A stretch of 64,000 bases of DNA from Rhodoblastus sp963704565. Its GTDB lineage: Bacteria; Pseudomonadota; Alphaproteobacteria; Rhizobiales; Beijerinckiaceae. Both the position numbers and the translations under genes were made by a program. Below are positions 42,546 to 53,024 of this stretch, piece after piece (within the stretch, counting starts at the first letter, position 1; each line of letters starts with the position of its first letter). The notes below the pieces were generated by a model that was given only the letters and a program-made list of their open reading frames with translations, was not told where the DNA came from and searched no databases. The stretch lies in the NCBI GenBank assembly GCA_963704565.1, contig OY969917.1, forward strand, positions 434,001-498,000. The letters are read 5' to 3'.

Positions 42546-44585
42546 TTACGCCTTCATCGCCCGCGCCAGCGCCAGCAGCGGGAAATAATGGCTGTAGAGG
42601 CCGTAGCGCAGCATGAAGGCGCGCGACAGTTCCGGGCCTTGCCGGAGGCGTTCCGACAGCAGCGGATCGCTCAGCTTGATCGTCTGGCCGACGCCATAGC
42701 CGGGAAAGCCGGTTCCGGTATATTCCGGCTCCGGCCAGGTTCCTCCGCTCTGGCGCTCGATCAGGAACTGGCAGCCGCGCGCGACGGCCTCACGGTCCTG
42801 CGGGCGGTTGGCGGCGATGAGGCCGATCAGCGCCCAGGCGGTCTGCGAGGCGGTGGCGGTTCCGCGCCCGGCGCTCTCGACCTGCATGTATGAGGCGCAG
42901 CTTTCGCCCCAGCCGCCATCCTCCTGCTGGCGCGATATGAGCCAGTCGCAGGCGCGGGAGATGGCCGGCGCCCCCATGTCCTCGCCGAACGCCGCCAGCG
43001 CCGGCAGGACCGCGCCGATCCCGTAAATGTAATTGACGCCCCAGCGGCCGAACCACGAGCCGTCCGGCTCCTGCTGATCCCAGATGAAGCGCAAGGCGCG
43101 GACCATGGCGGGATGGTCGCGCGAAATCCCGAGCTTGGCGAAAGCTTCGATCACATGGGCGGTGACGTCCACCGAGGGCGGATCGAGCGCCTCGCCGAAA
43201 TCGCAGAACGGGATCTTGGTGAGAAGCTGGTTGGTGTTGTCCTTGTCGAAGGCGCCCCAGCCGCCGCTCGCGCTCTGCATCGCCACCAGCCAGTCCACGC
43301 CGCGCGCGATCGCCTCTTCGATCCCCCGCTCCCGCCATTTCTGGCTGTTGCGGAACGGCGCCAGCGCGATCAAGGCGACGGCGGTGTCGTCCACGTCGGG
43401 ATAGGAATTGTTGGCATATTCGAAAGCCCAGCCGCCGGGCCTCACATCGGGCAGTTTCACCGACCAGTCGCCGGCAACCAGAACCTGGCGCTTCAGCACC
43501 CAATCGACGGCCTTTTCGACTGGTTCGGATTCGGCTGCCGGCGCGCTCGCATCGTCGAAGGCGAGCAGGCTGAGAATCGTGTCCCAGACCGGGGAATTGG
43601 TCGCCTGGATGAAGGTGGCTTCGCCGACATCGACCCGCCAGCCGGGATCGTTCAGGCAGGCGAGGCCTTTGGCCATCACCGGATGGTCGTTGCGATAGCC
43701 CTCCGCATGGAGCGCCATCAGGCTGTAGATCCAGGGCGGCTGGATGCCGCCCCAGCCGCCGTCGGAATCCTGGTGGCGGATGATCCATTCCAGCGTGTGG
43801 CGCACGGCGGCGTTGCGCCACAGGTTCAGGCCATGGCGATGGCCGAACGCCTGCAAGCCGTGCAAAATCTTGTCGGTCTTGCGGAAGAAAATGTCCCAGC
43901 CGCCGGCGTTTTTCTTTTCCGGCAGGTCGTAATCGAAGGCGGCGCGGCCATTTGGGAAAAGCGCGTCGAGGCGGCGCTCCGGCGGCAGAGGGCGGCTGGG
44001 GCGGCGCGCCGAAAGAATCGCGATCGGCATCAGGGTCGCGCGCGCCCATTGCGCGAAATGATAGATGTTGAAGGGGAACCACAAAGGCAGCCAGATCACT
44101 TCCGGCGGCAGGTTGGGCGTCTTCTCCCACGGCCATTCGCCGATCAAAGCCAGCCAGTAGCGGGTGAAGACGCGGACATTCCTCAGGCCGCCCTTGGACT
44201 CGATCCAGCCTTGCGCCTTGACCAGAGCGGGATGATCGGCGGGATAGCCCGAGCAGCGCAAAGCGGCATAGGCCTCGACGGTCGTATTGATGTCGCCATT
44301 GGGGGCGTGGAAATAGATTTCCCAGGCGCCGTCCTCGCGCTGCGTGTCGATGAGCGATTGGGCGAGGCGGGCGCAGAGCGGATGGTCGTCCAGACGCAAG
44401 AACCACAGGCATAGCCGCCATTGCGCCTCCATGCAGCCGTTGGATTCGGCGCGGCCGACCCAATGGCCGTCGGGTTTCTGCCGCGCCAGCAGCCATTCGG
44501 TCGCGGCTGCGACAGACGCGCGCAGCGCGGCGGCGAAATTGGTCGGGCCGACCGGAGTGTGCGCCTCCATGTCAAGGGTGGTCAT
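42546..44585 (-). CDS. shc: squalene-hopene cyclase
   Basis: A 679-aa enzyme starting at ATG 44583-44585 (GGAAAGA upstream). It cyclises squalene to hopene, the committed step of hopanoid synthesis, at the membrane surface. The catalytic DVDD lies at residues 397-400 in YPDVDDTAVAL. Several QW-type motifs are visible (QDSDGGWGGIQPPW, QSASGGWGAFD, QQEDGGWGES). A GVGQTIKLSDPLLS stretch near the end is also typical. No other hopanoid genes are adjacent. Hopanoids are common in methylotrophic and phototrophic Rhizobiales. Confidence 0.97.
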   Translation of the reverse strand: MTTLDMEAHTPVGPTNFAAALRASVAAATEWLLARQKPDGHWVGRAESNGCMEAQWRLCLWFLRLDDHPLCARLAQSLIDTQREDGAWEIYFHAPNGDINTTVEAYAALRCSGYPADHPALVKAQGWIESKGGLRNVRVFTRYWLALIGEWPWEKTPNLPPEVIWLPLWFPFNIYHFAQWARATLMPIAILSARRPSRPLPPERRLDALFPNGRAAFDYDLPEKKNAGGWDIFFRKTDKILHGLQAFGHRHGLNLWRNAAVRHTLEWIIRHQDSDGGWGGIQPPWIYSLMALHAEGYRNDHPVMAKGLACLNDPGWRVDVGEATFIQATNSPVWDTILSLLAFDDASAPAAESEPVEKAVDWVLKRQVLVAGDWSVKLPDVRPGGWAFEYANNSYPDVDDTAVALIALAPFRNSQKWRERGIEEAIARGVDWLVAMQSASGGWGAFDKDNTNQLLTKIPFCDFGEALDPPSVDVTAHVIEAFAKLGISRDHPAMVRALRFIWDQQEPDGSWFGRWGVNYIYGIGAVLPALAAFGEDMGAPAISRACDWLISRQQEDGGWGESCASYMQVESAGRGTATASQTAWALIGLIAANRPQDREAVARGCQFLIERQSGGTWPEPEYTGTGFPGYGVGQTIKLSDPLLSERLRQGPELSRAFMLRYGLYSHYFPLLALARAMKA

Positions 44586-45042
44586 GAAATCTTTCCGGCG
44601 TGGCGACGGGGTTTTCCGGCCTTCATAAAGCGCCCGAGTGGCGGCGCCAAGTCGTGTACGCTCCATGATGAACGATCTGGCGCTGAAAGGAATCCGGCGA
44701 TGGCTTCGATGTTCCAGCCATTAAAGTTGCTAAGTTTGTAGAAGTTTTGACAGACCGCATTTCGCTTGTGCCGGTCTTGCGTCCGGCTATCGGACCGGCA
44801 GTTTTAAATATCTGTTTCAGAAATAGTTTCAGGTGTATTGAACCAAAATGGCGCCCACGGGAGAGGCCGAGATTTGCAATTCCTTCAACAAATTCTTATA
44901 TACGTTGGCGTTGAAACTCGTGCTCAAGAGTTTCATCTGTCGCTGCGGTCGTCGTGTGAATATGGGCAGCCGCGAGTTGGACGACGCGAAAGCGTCAAGC
45001 TGGGGCGGGCGCTCCTGTCCCGGCAAAACGTGAGGATTAGGA

Positions 45043-45132
45043 ATGGACGCTGGAATTTTCGCCGCGGTGCTGACTCTCGGCGCGGCGTGGCTCATCAACC
45101 GCTGCTTGCAGACCGGTTGCGAGAACGAGTGA
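45043..45132 (+). CDS. possible 29-aa membrane peptide
   Basis: MDAGIFAAVLTLGAAWLIN plus a short tail RCLQTGCENE, with GGATTAGGA just before the ATG. One hydrophobic helix and two cysteines. A strong terminator follows 110 bases later, which is consistent with a short transcript. Coding status is uncertain at this length. Confidence 0.35.
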   Translation: MDAGIFAAVLTLGAAWLINRCLQTGCENE

Positions 45133-45241
45133 GGCGAAAATCGCCCGCCCTGTGTCGGCCAGAACAAAATCTGACGCAGCTTATCGAGAGGGGATTTCGC
45201 GCCTGAGAGAGCAGGGCGCGTGAACGCCATTGTGGAGCCCG

Positions 45242-45274
45242 GCCCCCCGCGCGAAGACGCGGGGGGCTTTTTTT
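45242..45274 (+). terminator. Rho-independent terminator upstream of ilvD
   Basis: GCCCCCCGCG and CGCGGGGGGC arms with a 6-base loop, followed by seven T. It ends transcription from a small upstream transcript before ilvD. An attenuator role for ilvD is conceivable, but no leader peptide rich in branched-chain codons was found. Confidence 0.85.
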
Positions 45275-45410
45275 GGCGCGATGGCGGCGGAAGCGGGCCT
45301 TTGCGCAGGGCGGCGAACCACCGCCGCCGGACGCATGGACGCGCCCGGCGCAAAGATGTAGGAGAGGCGCCAAACTTCGATTCCGCAAAAGTCGATCCCG
45401 GACGAGAAAA

Positions 45411-47249
45411 ATGCCCGCTTATCGCTCCCGCACTTCCACCCACGGCCGCAACATGGCCGGCGCGCGCGGCCTGTGGCGCGCCACCGGCATGAAGGACGGC
45501 GATTTCGGCAAGCCGATCATTGCGGTGGTCAATTCCTTCACCCAGTTCGTGCCCGGCCATGTCCATCTCAAGGATCTCGGCCAGATGGTGGCGCGCGAGA
45601 TCGAGGCGGCGGGCGGCGTCGCCAAGGAATTCAACACCATAGCCATCGACGACGGCATCGCCATGGGCCATGCCGGCATGCTCTACAGCCTGCCGTCGCG
45701 CGAGATCATCGCCGACAGCGTCGAATATATGGCCAACGCCCATTGCGCCGACGCTCTCGTCTGCATCTCGAATTGCGACAAGATCACCCCCGGCATGCTG
45801 ATGGCGGCCTTGCGCCTCAATATTCCCGCCGTCTTCGTCTCCGGCGGGCCGATGGAGGCCGGCAAGGTGCTGATCGGCGGCAAGACCAAGGCGGTGGACC
45901 TGATCGACGCCATGGTCGCGGCGGCGGATGCCAAAAACAGCGACGAGGATGTCGCGGCGTTGGAGCGTTCGGCCTGTCCGACCTGCGGCTCCTGCTCCGG
46001 CATGTTCACCGCCAATTCCATGAACTGCCTGACCGAGGCGCTCGGCCTGTCGCTGCCGGGCAACGGCACGATCGTCGCCACCCATTCCGACCGCAAGGAG
46101 CTGTTCCTGCGGGCGGGCCGGCTCGCGGTCGAACTCTGCCGCCGTTATTACGAGCAGGACGACGAAAGCGTGCTGCCGCGCAATATCGCGAGTTTCAAGG
46201 CGTTTGAGAACGCCATGACGCTCGACATCGCCATGGGCGGCTCGACCAATACGGTTTTGCATCTGCTGGCGGCGGCCTATGAGGCCGGCGTGAACTTCCA
46301 GATGGCCGACATCGACCGCCTGTCGCGCCGCGTGCCGGTCCTGTGCAAGGTCGCGCCCTCCGTGCCCGATGTCCATGTCGAGGACGTGCATCGCGCCGGC
46401 GGCATCATGGGCATTCTGGGCGCACTCGACCATGCCGGGCTGTTGAACCGCGACGTTCATTCGGTTCATGCGCCGAGCCTCGAAGCGGCGCTCGACCAAT
46501 GGGACATCAAGCGCAATGCGTCCGACGAGCTGAAAAATTTCTTCCGCGCCTCGCCCGGCGGCGTGCCGACCCAGGTCGCCTTCAGCCAGTCGCGCCGTTA
46601 CGATTCGCTCGACGACGATCGCGCGCATGGTGTGATCCGTAACGCCGAACACGCTTTCTCGAAGGACGGCGGCCTCGCCGTCCTGTTCGGCAATCTGGCC
46701 GAAGAGGGCGCCATCGTGAAGACGGCGGGCGTGGACGACAGCGTCCTGAAATTCTCCGGCCCCGCCGTGGTTTTCGAAAGCCAGGACGACGCGGTGCAGG
46801 CGATTCTCTCCGGCAAGGTCAAGGCCGGCGACGTGGTGGTGATCCGCTATGAGGGGCCGCGCGGCGGGCCGGGCATGCAGGAAATGCTCTATCCGACCTC
46901 CTATCTCAAGAGCATGGGCCTGGGCAAAGCCTGCGCCCTGATCACCGACGGGCGTTTTTCGGGCGGCACCGCGGGCCTGTCGATCGGCCATGTCTCGCCG
47001 GAGGCGTCGGGCGGCGGGACGGTCGGCCTGGCGCAATCCGGCGACCGGATCGAGATCGACATCCCCAACCGCGTGTTGCGGCTGGATGTCGCGGAGGACG
47101 AACTGGCGCGGCGCCGCGCCGCGATGGAGGCGAAGGGCGAGGCGGCCTGGAAGCCGGAGAACCGCGACCGGAAGGTGAGCGCCGCGCTGCGCGCCTATGC
47201 GGCGATGACCACCAGCGCCGCCAAGGGCGCGGTGCGGGTCGTTCCCTGA
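45411..47249 (+). CDS. ilvD: dihydroxy-acid dehydratase
   Basis: A 612-aa Fe-S enzyme converting 2,3-dihydroxy-3-methyl acids to 2-oxo acids in valine, leucine and isoleucine synthesis. ATG 45411 gives MPAYRSRTSTHGRNMAGARG, the usual beginning. Cluster ligands are in VCISNCDKITPG and ACPTCGSCSGMFTANSM. IAMGGSTNTVLHLLA and LITDGRFSGGTAGLSIGH are further signatures. Length is standard. It is monocistronic, ending at a shared terminator. Confidence 0.97.
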   Translation: MPAYRSRTSTHGRNMAGARGLWRATGMKDGDFGKPIIAVVNSFTQFVPGHVHLKDLGQMVAREIEAAGGVAKEFNTIAIDDGIAMGHAGMLYSLPSREIIADSVEYMANAHCADALVCISNCDKITPGMLMAALRLNIPAVFVSGGPMEAGKVLIGGKTKAVDLIDAMVAAADAKNSDEDVAALERSACPTCGSCSGMFTANSMNCLTEALGLSLPGNGTIVATHSDRKELFLRAGRLAVELCRRYYEQDDESVLPRNIASFKAFENAMTLDIAMGGSTNTVLHLLAAAYEAGVNFQMADIDRLSRRVPVLCKVAPSVPDVHVEDVHRAGGIMGILGALDHAGLLNRDVHSVHAPSLEAALDQWDIKRNASDELKNFFRASPGGVPTQVAFSQSRRYDSLDDDRAHGVIRNAEHAFSKDGGLAVLFGNLAEEGAIVKTAGVDDSVLKFSGPAVVFESQDDAVQAILSGKVKAGDVVVIRYEGPRGGPGMQEMLYPTSYLKSMGLGKACALITDGRFSGGTAGLSIGHVSPEASGGGTVGLAQSGDRIEIDIPNRVLRLDVAEDELARRRAAMEAKGEAAWKPENRDRKVSAALRAYAAMTTSAAKGAVRVVP

Positions 47250-47280
47250 GCGAACGAAAAACTGGAATTCAACAATCAAA

Positions 47281-47309
47281 AAGCCGGGGCGGTCGAGCCG
47301 CCCCGGCTT
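47281..47309. terminator. bidirectional terminator between ilvD and the acetate permease
   Basis: AAGCCGGGGCGG and CCGCCCCGGCTT arms. The minus-strand reading is followed by TTTTTG, the plus-strand reading by the weaker GTTTCATTT. Confidence 0.8.
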
Positions 47310-47325
47310 GTTTCATTTCGGTAGT

Positions 47326-47373
47326 CGTTCCGATTGCGCCAGCGGCTTGCGTTCCGATTACGCCAGCGGCTTG
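47326..47373 (+). repeat. tandem 24-bp duplication at the 3' end of the permease gene
   Basis: CGTTCCGATTGCGCCAGCGG (unit 1, to 47349) is repeated with one change (G to A) at 47350-47373. The change creates the TAA stop codon (minus strand) used by the permease gene. Confidence 0.85.
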
Positions 47374-47945
47374 CCGACCGGCAGAACGTCGCGGCCGAAC
47401 ACGCTCAGGAAAATGACGTGGAACATCATGTACCAGGCGCTGAAGGCGCAGACGAGCAGATCCCAGGCGGCGATCGGCTTCAGGGTCGGATGACCCCAGA
47501 ACACCAGATCGAGCAGGATGAAGCCGATCAGCAGGGTCAGGAAGGTCAGGAACATCATCTTGCTGATCTTGAACGAGCCGATCCACAGGCCGGCGGTGAA
47601 CAAGGTCCAGACGAACAGGAAAAAGCCGACGTCGGTTTCGCTCAAAGCGAGCATTTTATTGCCGCTGGTCGAGCCGAGCAGATAGGCGCAGAGCATGATC
47701 CAGAAGGCGCCGTAGCCGACGAAGGCGGCGTAGCCGAAATTATTGCCGGTCTTTTGCTCCTGGTAGCCGGCGATCAACTGGCCGGCGCCGCCGAAGACGA
47801 AGCCGCTCCAGATCACGGGGGCTACGCCCATCCAGCCGAGATTGTGGAATTGCAGCAGCATGGTGGTCATACCGAAGCCACCGAGACCGACCACGGCGGG
47901 ATTGCCCAACGCCGGGGCGTGGGGTGCTGAATCGTTACTTGCCAT
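47358..47945 (-). CDS. satP: acetate permease, GPR1/FUN34/YaaH family
   Basis: A 195-aa inner-membrane protein starting MASNDSAPHAPALG (ATG 47943-47945, GGGAGAGAG upstream). It has six hydrophobic helices. The family motif near the first helix is LGNPAVVGLGGFGMTTM, and FWGHPTLKPIAAWDLLVCAFSA lies near the end. It moves acetate/succinate with protons. The acetyl-CoA synthetase gene lies upstream on the same strand, so the two probably support growth on acetate. Confidence 0.9.
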   Translation of the reverse strand: MASNDSAPHAPALGNPAVVGLGGFGMTTMLLQFHNLGWMGVAPVIWSGFVFGGAGQLIAGYQEQKTGNNFGYAAFVGYGAFWIMLCAYLLGSTSGNKMLALSETDVGFFLFVWTLFTAGLWIGSFKISKMMFLTFLTLLIGFILLDLVFWGHPTLKPIAAWDLLVCAFSAWYMMFHVIFLSVFGRDVLPVGKPLA

Positions 47946-48255
47946 TTTGTTCTCTCTCCCTAGACAATACATGCATCTTCCGAGACCATTCTTCTTATGG
48001 GTAGAAGAATAGTAAGGAACTTTTTGTCGTGAACAACATCTCCCGCGCCGTTCGATTTGCGAGCGCCCGGCGGAGTTTTGATTTTCCGACGCTCGCAGAG
48101 CCTATCAGGCGCTTTGTTCCGTGCAAACTAGCTTAGTGCGGCGTTATACGCGATTATACGATTTGCTTAATTCCCAGGCTTTAGTTCGGGTTGAATGGTG
48201 GGCGGATAGGGCCCCAACGCGCGTTTGCGCCGGCGCCATTTTCGCGCCAAAGGAG
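47946..48255. other. upstream region of the acetate permease gene
   Basis: About 310 bases, AT-rich around 47950-48040 and 48120-48180. It includes two TTATACG copies (around 48143 and 48152) of unknown meaning. No gene is supported. Confidence 0.4.
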
Positions 48256-48281
48256 AAAAGCCGGACGATTTCTCGTCCGGC
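48256..48281 (-). terminator. Rho-independent terminator after acs
   Basis: GCCGGACGA and TCGTCCGGC arms with a 4-base loop. Read on the minus strand it is followed by TTTT. It lies beyond the 105-bp element that ends the acs gene. Confidence 0.65.
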
Positions 48282-48307
48282 TCCGCTCAACAACGAGGCT
48301 GGAAGCT

Positions 48308-48408
48308 TCAGAGCTTTTTCCGTTGCTTCGGAATCGGAAGAGGTCTCTAATTCATTGTTTTGACGTATATTCTTGTCCAAAAAGTCTGCAACTTTTTGGG
48401 AATATGCT

Positions 48409-48412
<4 letters not shown>
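48308..48412 (+). repeat. 105-bp dispersed palindromic element, copy 3
   Basis: Same orientation as copy 1, with the same two hairpins. Its outer end (GCTTTAG) supplies the TAA stop codon of acs on the minus strand (48409-48411). Confidence 0.88.
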
Positions 48413-50347
<1,935 letters not shown>

Positions 50348-50469
50348 GACTTCCTCCCACACAAACACAACCGCCGCCGCTTGGTCGCGGCGCGCGTCGC
50401 TCGTTAAGCCCGGATTATCGCCATTCCGATGAAAGTATGACAAGGCTGGCAATCTCATACTTTCGTCCT

Positions 50470-50580
50470 CCCGGCCTTGGGCGAAACGGGCGACGCGCTT
50501 GTCGCGAGGGGAGCGCCTGGCGCGTTCAACCGGCCGTAGCCGCGCAACCCGCTCACATTCGAGATAAATGAACATCCGCG
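50470..50580 (+). pseudogene. decayed N-terminal fragment of an enoyl-CoA hydratase
   Basis: On the plus strand this reads GAFNRP, a stop, then PRNPLTFEINEHPR. This parallels FTFNRPQARNALTFEMYEHLRE of the intact enoyl-CoA hydratase 280 bases downstream. The DNA is clearly related but diverged, with an in-frame stop. It looks like an old partial duplication. Confidence 0.6.
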
Positions 50581-50741
50581 CCCGGCCTGCGGCAGGGCGC
50601 GCCAATCCCGGCTTTTGCGCATTGCATCGGCATAATGGCGCTGGCAATGTTTCGGGATCGATTCCGGGCTCGATCGGCGCGAGCCGGACCCGCCGGGCGG
50701 TCCGTGCGGAAGGACGTTGTCCGCCGGCGGGAGCACGAGGT

Positions 50742-51512
50742 TTGAACGACGTCACCCTCTACGAGACACGCGACGGGATCGCCCATTTCACTTTCAACCG
50801 GCCGCAGGCGCGCAATGCGCTGACCTTCGAAATGTATGAGCATTTGCGCGAGGCCTGCGAACGGGCGGACGCCGACCGCTCGATCAAGGCGCTGCTGATC
50901 TCCGGCGCCGGCGACAAGGCTTTTGCTTCCGGCACCGACATCGCCGAATTCCGCGCGCTGCGATCGGCGCGGGACGCAGTCGATTACGAGATCAAGATCG
51001 AGCGCGTGCTGTCGACGCTGGAAAAATGCCGCGTTCCCACCGTCGCCGCGATCGCCGGGGCCTGCACCGGAGGCGGCGCGGCGATCGCCGCCTGCTGCGA
51101 CCTGCGGCTGGCCGCCGCCAACGCCCGTTTCGGCTTTCCCATCGCCCGCACCCTGGGCAATTGCCTTTCCGTGCCCAATTACGCGCGTCTCGCCGCCATC
51201 ATGGGGGCGGCGCGGGTCAAGGATCTGATTTTCACCGCGCGCCTGATCGACGCCGAAGAGGCCAGGCTTTTTGGCCTGGTTGGCGAGATCGTCGCGCCGG
51301 AGGCATTTTCCGCGCGCGCCGAGGAGTTGGCGCGGACGGTGGCGGGCCATGCGCCCTTGACCCTGCGCGCCACCAAGGAGGCGTTGCTGCGCCTGCGCCC
51401 GCCGATGGAGACCGGCGAGGATCTGGTCGTCATGTGCTATCGCAGCGCCGATTTTCAGGAGGGCATGGAGGCCTTCCTCGCCAAACGTCCGCCGCAATGG
51501 CGTGGAGAATAA
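50742..51512 (+). CDS. enoyl-CoA hydratase/isomerase family protein
   Basis: A 256-aa crotonase-fold protein starting at TTG 50742 (GGGAG upstream). The CoA-binding and oxyanion-hole motifs are GTDIAEFRAL and IAGACTGGGAAIAACCDLRLA. The segment ARFGFPIARTLGNCLSVPNYARL carries neither of the two classical catalytic Glu residues of hydratases, so a different crotonase reaction is possible. Its stop lies at the start of the methyltransferase gene, so the two are likely co-transcribed. Confidence 0.85.
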   Translation: MNDVTLYETRDGIAHFTFNRPQARNALTFEMYEHLREACERADADRSIKALLISGAGDKAFASGTDIAEFRALRSARDAVDYEIKIERVLSTLEKCRVPTVAAIAGACTGGGAAIAACCDLRLAAANARFGFPIARTLGNCLSVPNYARLAAIMGAARVKDLIFTARLIDAEEARLFGLVGEIVAPEAFSARAEELARTVAGHAPLTLRATKEALLRLRPPMETGEDLVVMCYRSADFQEGMEAFLAKRPPQWRGE

Positions 51513-52304
51513 TTGTCCATGGAGCAGGATCGGGACTCGCTGAACGCGCGCCAGTTCGGCGCCCAGGCCCAGGCCTATGTGGCGAGCGCCGTCCATTCCG
51601 GCGGCGCCGAGCTTGAAGCCTTGGCCGCGCGCGCGGCGCAGGCGGCGCCGCGTCGCGCGCTCGATCTCGGGACCGGCGGCGGCCATGTGGCTTACGCGCT
51701 GGCGCGGGCCGCCCAAGCCGTGACGGCGGTCGATCTGTCGCCAAAAATGCTCGCCGCCGTCGCCGCCGAGGCGCGGCGGCGGGGCCTTGCCAATATCGAG
51801 ACTGTTGAAGCCCGCGCGGAAAGCCTGCCCTTTCCCGACGCGCATTTCGATTTTTGCGCCAGCCGGTTTTCCGCGCATCATTGGCGCGATGCTCGGCGAG
51901 GCTTGCGCGATGCTCGGCGAGGCTTGCGCGAGGCGCGCCGCGTGCTGCGCGCCGGGGCGCCGGCGGTCTTCATCGACGTGGTCGCGCCCGAGGCGCCGGC
52001 TTTGGACACGTTTTTCCAGGCGATCGAGCTTCTGCGCGACATTTCCCATGTGCGCGACTACGCTCTGGCCGAATGGCGCGATATGCTGTCGCAGGCGGGT
52101 TTCGCTTTGAAGGCGGAAGCTTCCTGGCGCCTGCGGATGGGTTTCGCCGATTGGACGGGACGCATGCGGACTCCGGCCGTTCTGGCGCAAGCGATCCGCG
52201 CGCTCCAGAAAACGGCGGATGCCGAAACGCGCGGCTATTTCGCGATCGAAGGCGATGGGTCTTTTCTGCTCGACGCGGCTTCGTTCGAGGTGATCGCCGT
52301 TTGA
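51513..52304 (+). CDS. class I SAM-dependent methyltransferase
   Basis: A 263-aa methyltransferase (UbiE/COQ5-like) starting at TTG 51513 immediately after the upstream stop; ATG 51519 is an alternative. Motif I is ALDLGTGGGHVAYALA, motif post-I VTAVDLSPKML, and motif II DAHFDFCASRFSAHHW. Just after motif II a perfect 21-bp tandem duplication (51885-51926) inserts an extra DARRGLR. The substrate is unknown. Confidence 0.85.
   Translation: MSMEQDRDSLNARQFGAQAQAYVASAVHSGGAELEALAARAAQAAPRRALDLGTGGGHVAYALARAAQAVTAVDLSPKMLAAVAAEARRRGLANIETVEARAESLPFPDAHFDFCASRFSAHHWRDARRGLRDARRGLREARRVLRAGAPAVFIDVVAPEAPALDTFFQAIELLRDISHVRDYALAEWRDMLSQAGFALKAEASWRLRMGFADWTGRMRTPAVLAQAIRALQKTADAETRGYFAIEGDGSFLLDAASFEVIAV
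51885..51926 (+). repeat. perfect 21-bp tandem duplication inside the methyltransferase gene
   Basis: CGCGATGCTCGGCGAGGCTT plus G occurs twice in direct succession and keeps the frame, adding seven residues in a helix near motif II. Confidence 0.9.
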
Positions 52305-52356
52305 ATCGCTGGCCGAAGCGCGGGATCGAAATCGAGGGTATTACCTATAGTCATAC

Positions 52357-52370
52357 GTGACTTACGTCAC
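52357..52370. promoter_or_regulatory. inverted repeat GTGAC-N4-GTCAC upstream of the HTH regulator
   Basis: GTGACTTACGTCAC in an AT-rich stretch between the methyltransferase and the helix-turn-helix gene. The shape suits a dimeric regulator, possibly autoregulation or a CRP/FNR-type protein. No assignment is possible. Confidence 0.35.
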
Positions 52371-52491
52371 TTTGCTATCCTAATGTAATGATATACTGAA
52401 ATTCATGATTAACAAGCACTTAACTTGCAGTTGCGGGCTGAGGTGATACAGAAATGCATATGAAGGACACGCGAAGCGCGGCGAAAATGTA

Positions 52492-52950
52492 ATGGAGCGC
52501 GCGGAACGGTCGAAGTCACGAAGATCCGGTCGTTACGTCCGGACGAACTGGTCAATGAGCGTCATGGCGACAAACTTTATCGATCGATACGTCGGCGCGC
52601 GGTTGCGGACTCTTCGGCAGAGCCGCGGCATGCCGCTGGAACGGCTGGCCGCCGCGATGAACGTTCCGGCGGAGCGCCTTTCGGACCTCGAAGAAGGTCG
52701 TGAACGGATCGCCGCCGAGACGATGCGGTTGCTGTCGCGCATTCTGAAAGTGGAGCCGGCGGCGTTTTTCGAAGGATTTTCGGTCACGGCGCAGGGCCTG
52801 GTCCGCCTCACCGACAATGACGCGCAAGCGGCCGATGAAGAGGCGCAACTGACGCGCGATTTCGCCTTGATCCGCGACGAGGACGCGCGGCAACTCATTC
52901 TCGCGCTGGTTTCGTCCTATGCCGCCTTCGCGGAAATCGCCAAAAGTTGA
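52492..52950 (+). CDS. XRE-family helix-turn-helix regulator
   Basis: Up to 152 aa from ATG 52492; internal ATGs at 52555 and 52564 (MATNFIDRYVGARLRTLRQS) are equally plausible starts because none has a good ribosome-binding site. The HTH reads RLRTLRQSRGMPLERLAAAM, NVPAERLSDLEEGRERI. The C-terminal half is an acidic helical domain (DEEAQLTRDFALIRDEDARQ). Typical of small rhizobial Cro/C1-type regulators. Target unknown; a palindrome lies upstream. Confidence 0.8.
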   Translation: MERAERSKSRRSGRYVRTNWSMSVMATNFIDRYVGARLRTLRQSRGMPLERLAAAMNVPAERLSDLEEGRERIAAETMRLLSRILKVEPAAFFEGFSVTAQGLVRLTDNDAQAADEEAQLTRDFALIRDEDARQLILALVSSYAAFAEIAKS

Positions 52951-53024
52951 GGCGGGAACTGATTTAGATCATTTATAGACAAGGCCCTGCCGGACCAGAA
53001 TTCGTCTCCGACAAGCGAGGCGCG

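Larger units (their letters stand above)
44586..45410. other. 825-bp non-coding stretch between divergent shc and ilvD
   Basis: It contains the divergent promoter regions, a possible 29-codon membrane peptide (45043-45132) and a strong plus-strand terminator (45242-45274). The part 44700-45030 is AT-richer than average. No larger gene is supported. Confidence 0.45.

Noticed and set aside
45242..45274. Attenuator control of ilvD
   Set aside because: A strong terminator lies upstream of ilvD, but no leader peptide with Leu, Ile or Val codons and no alternative antiterminator pairing was found.
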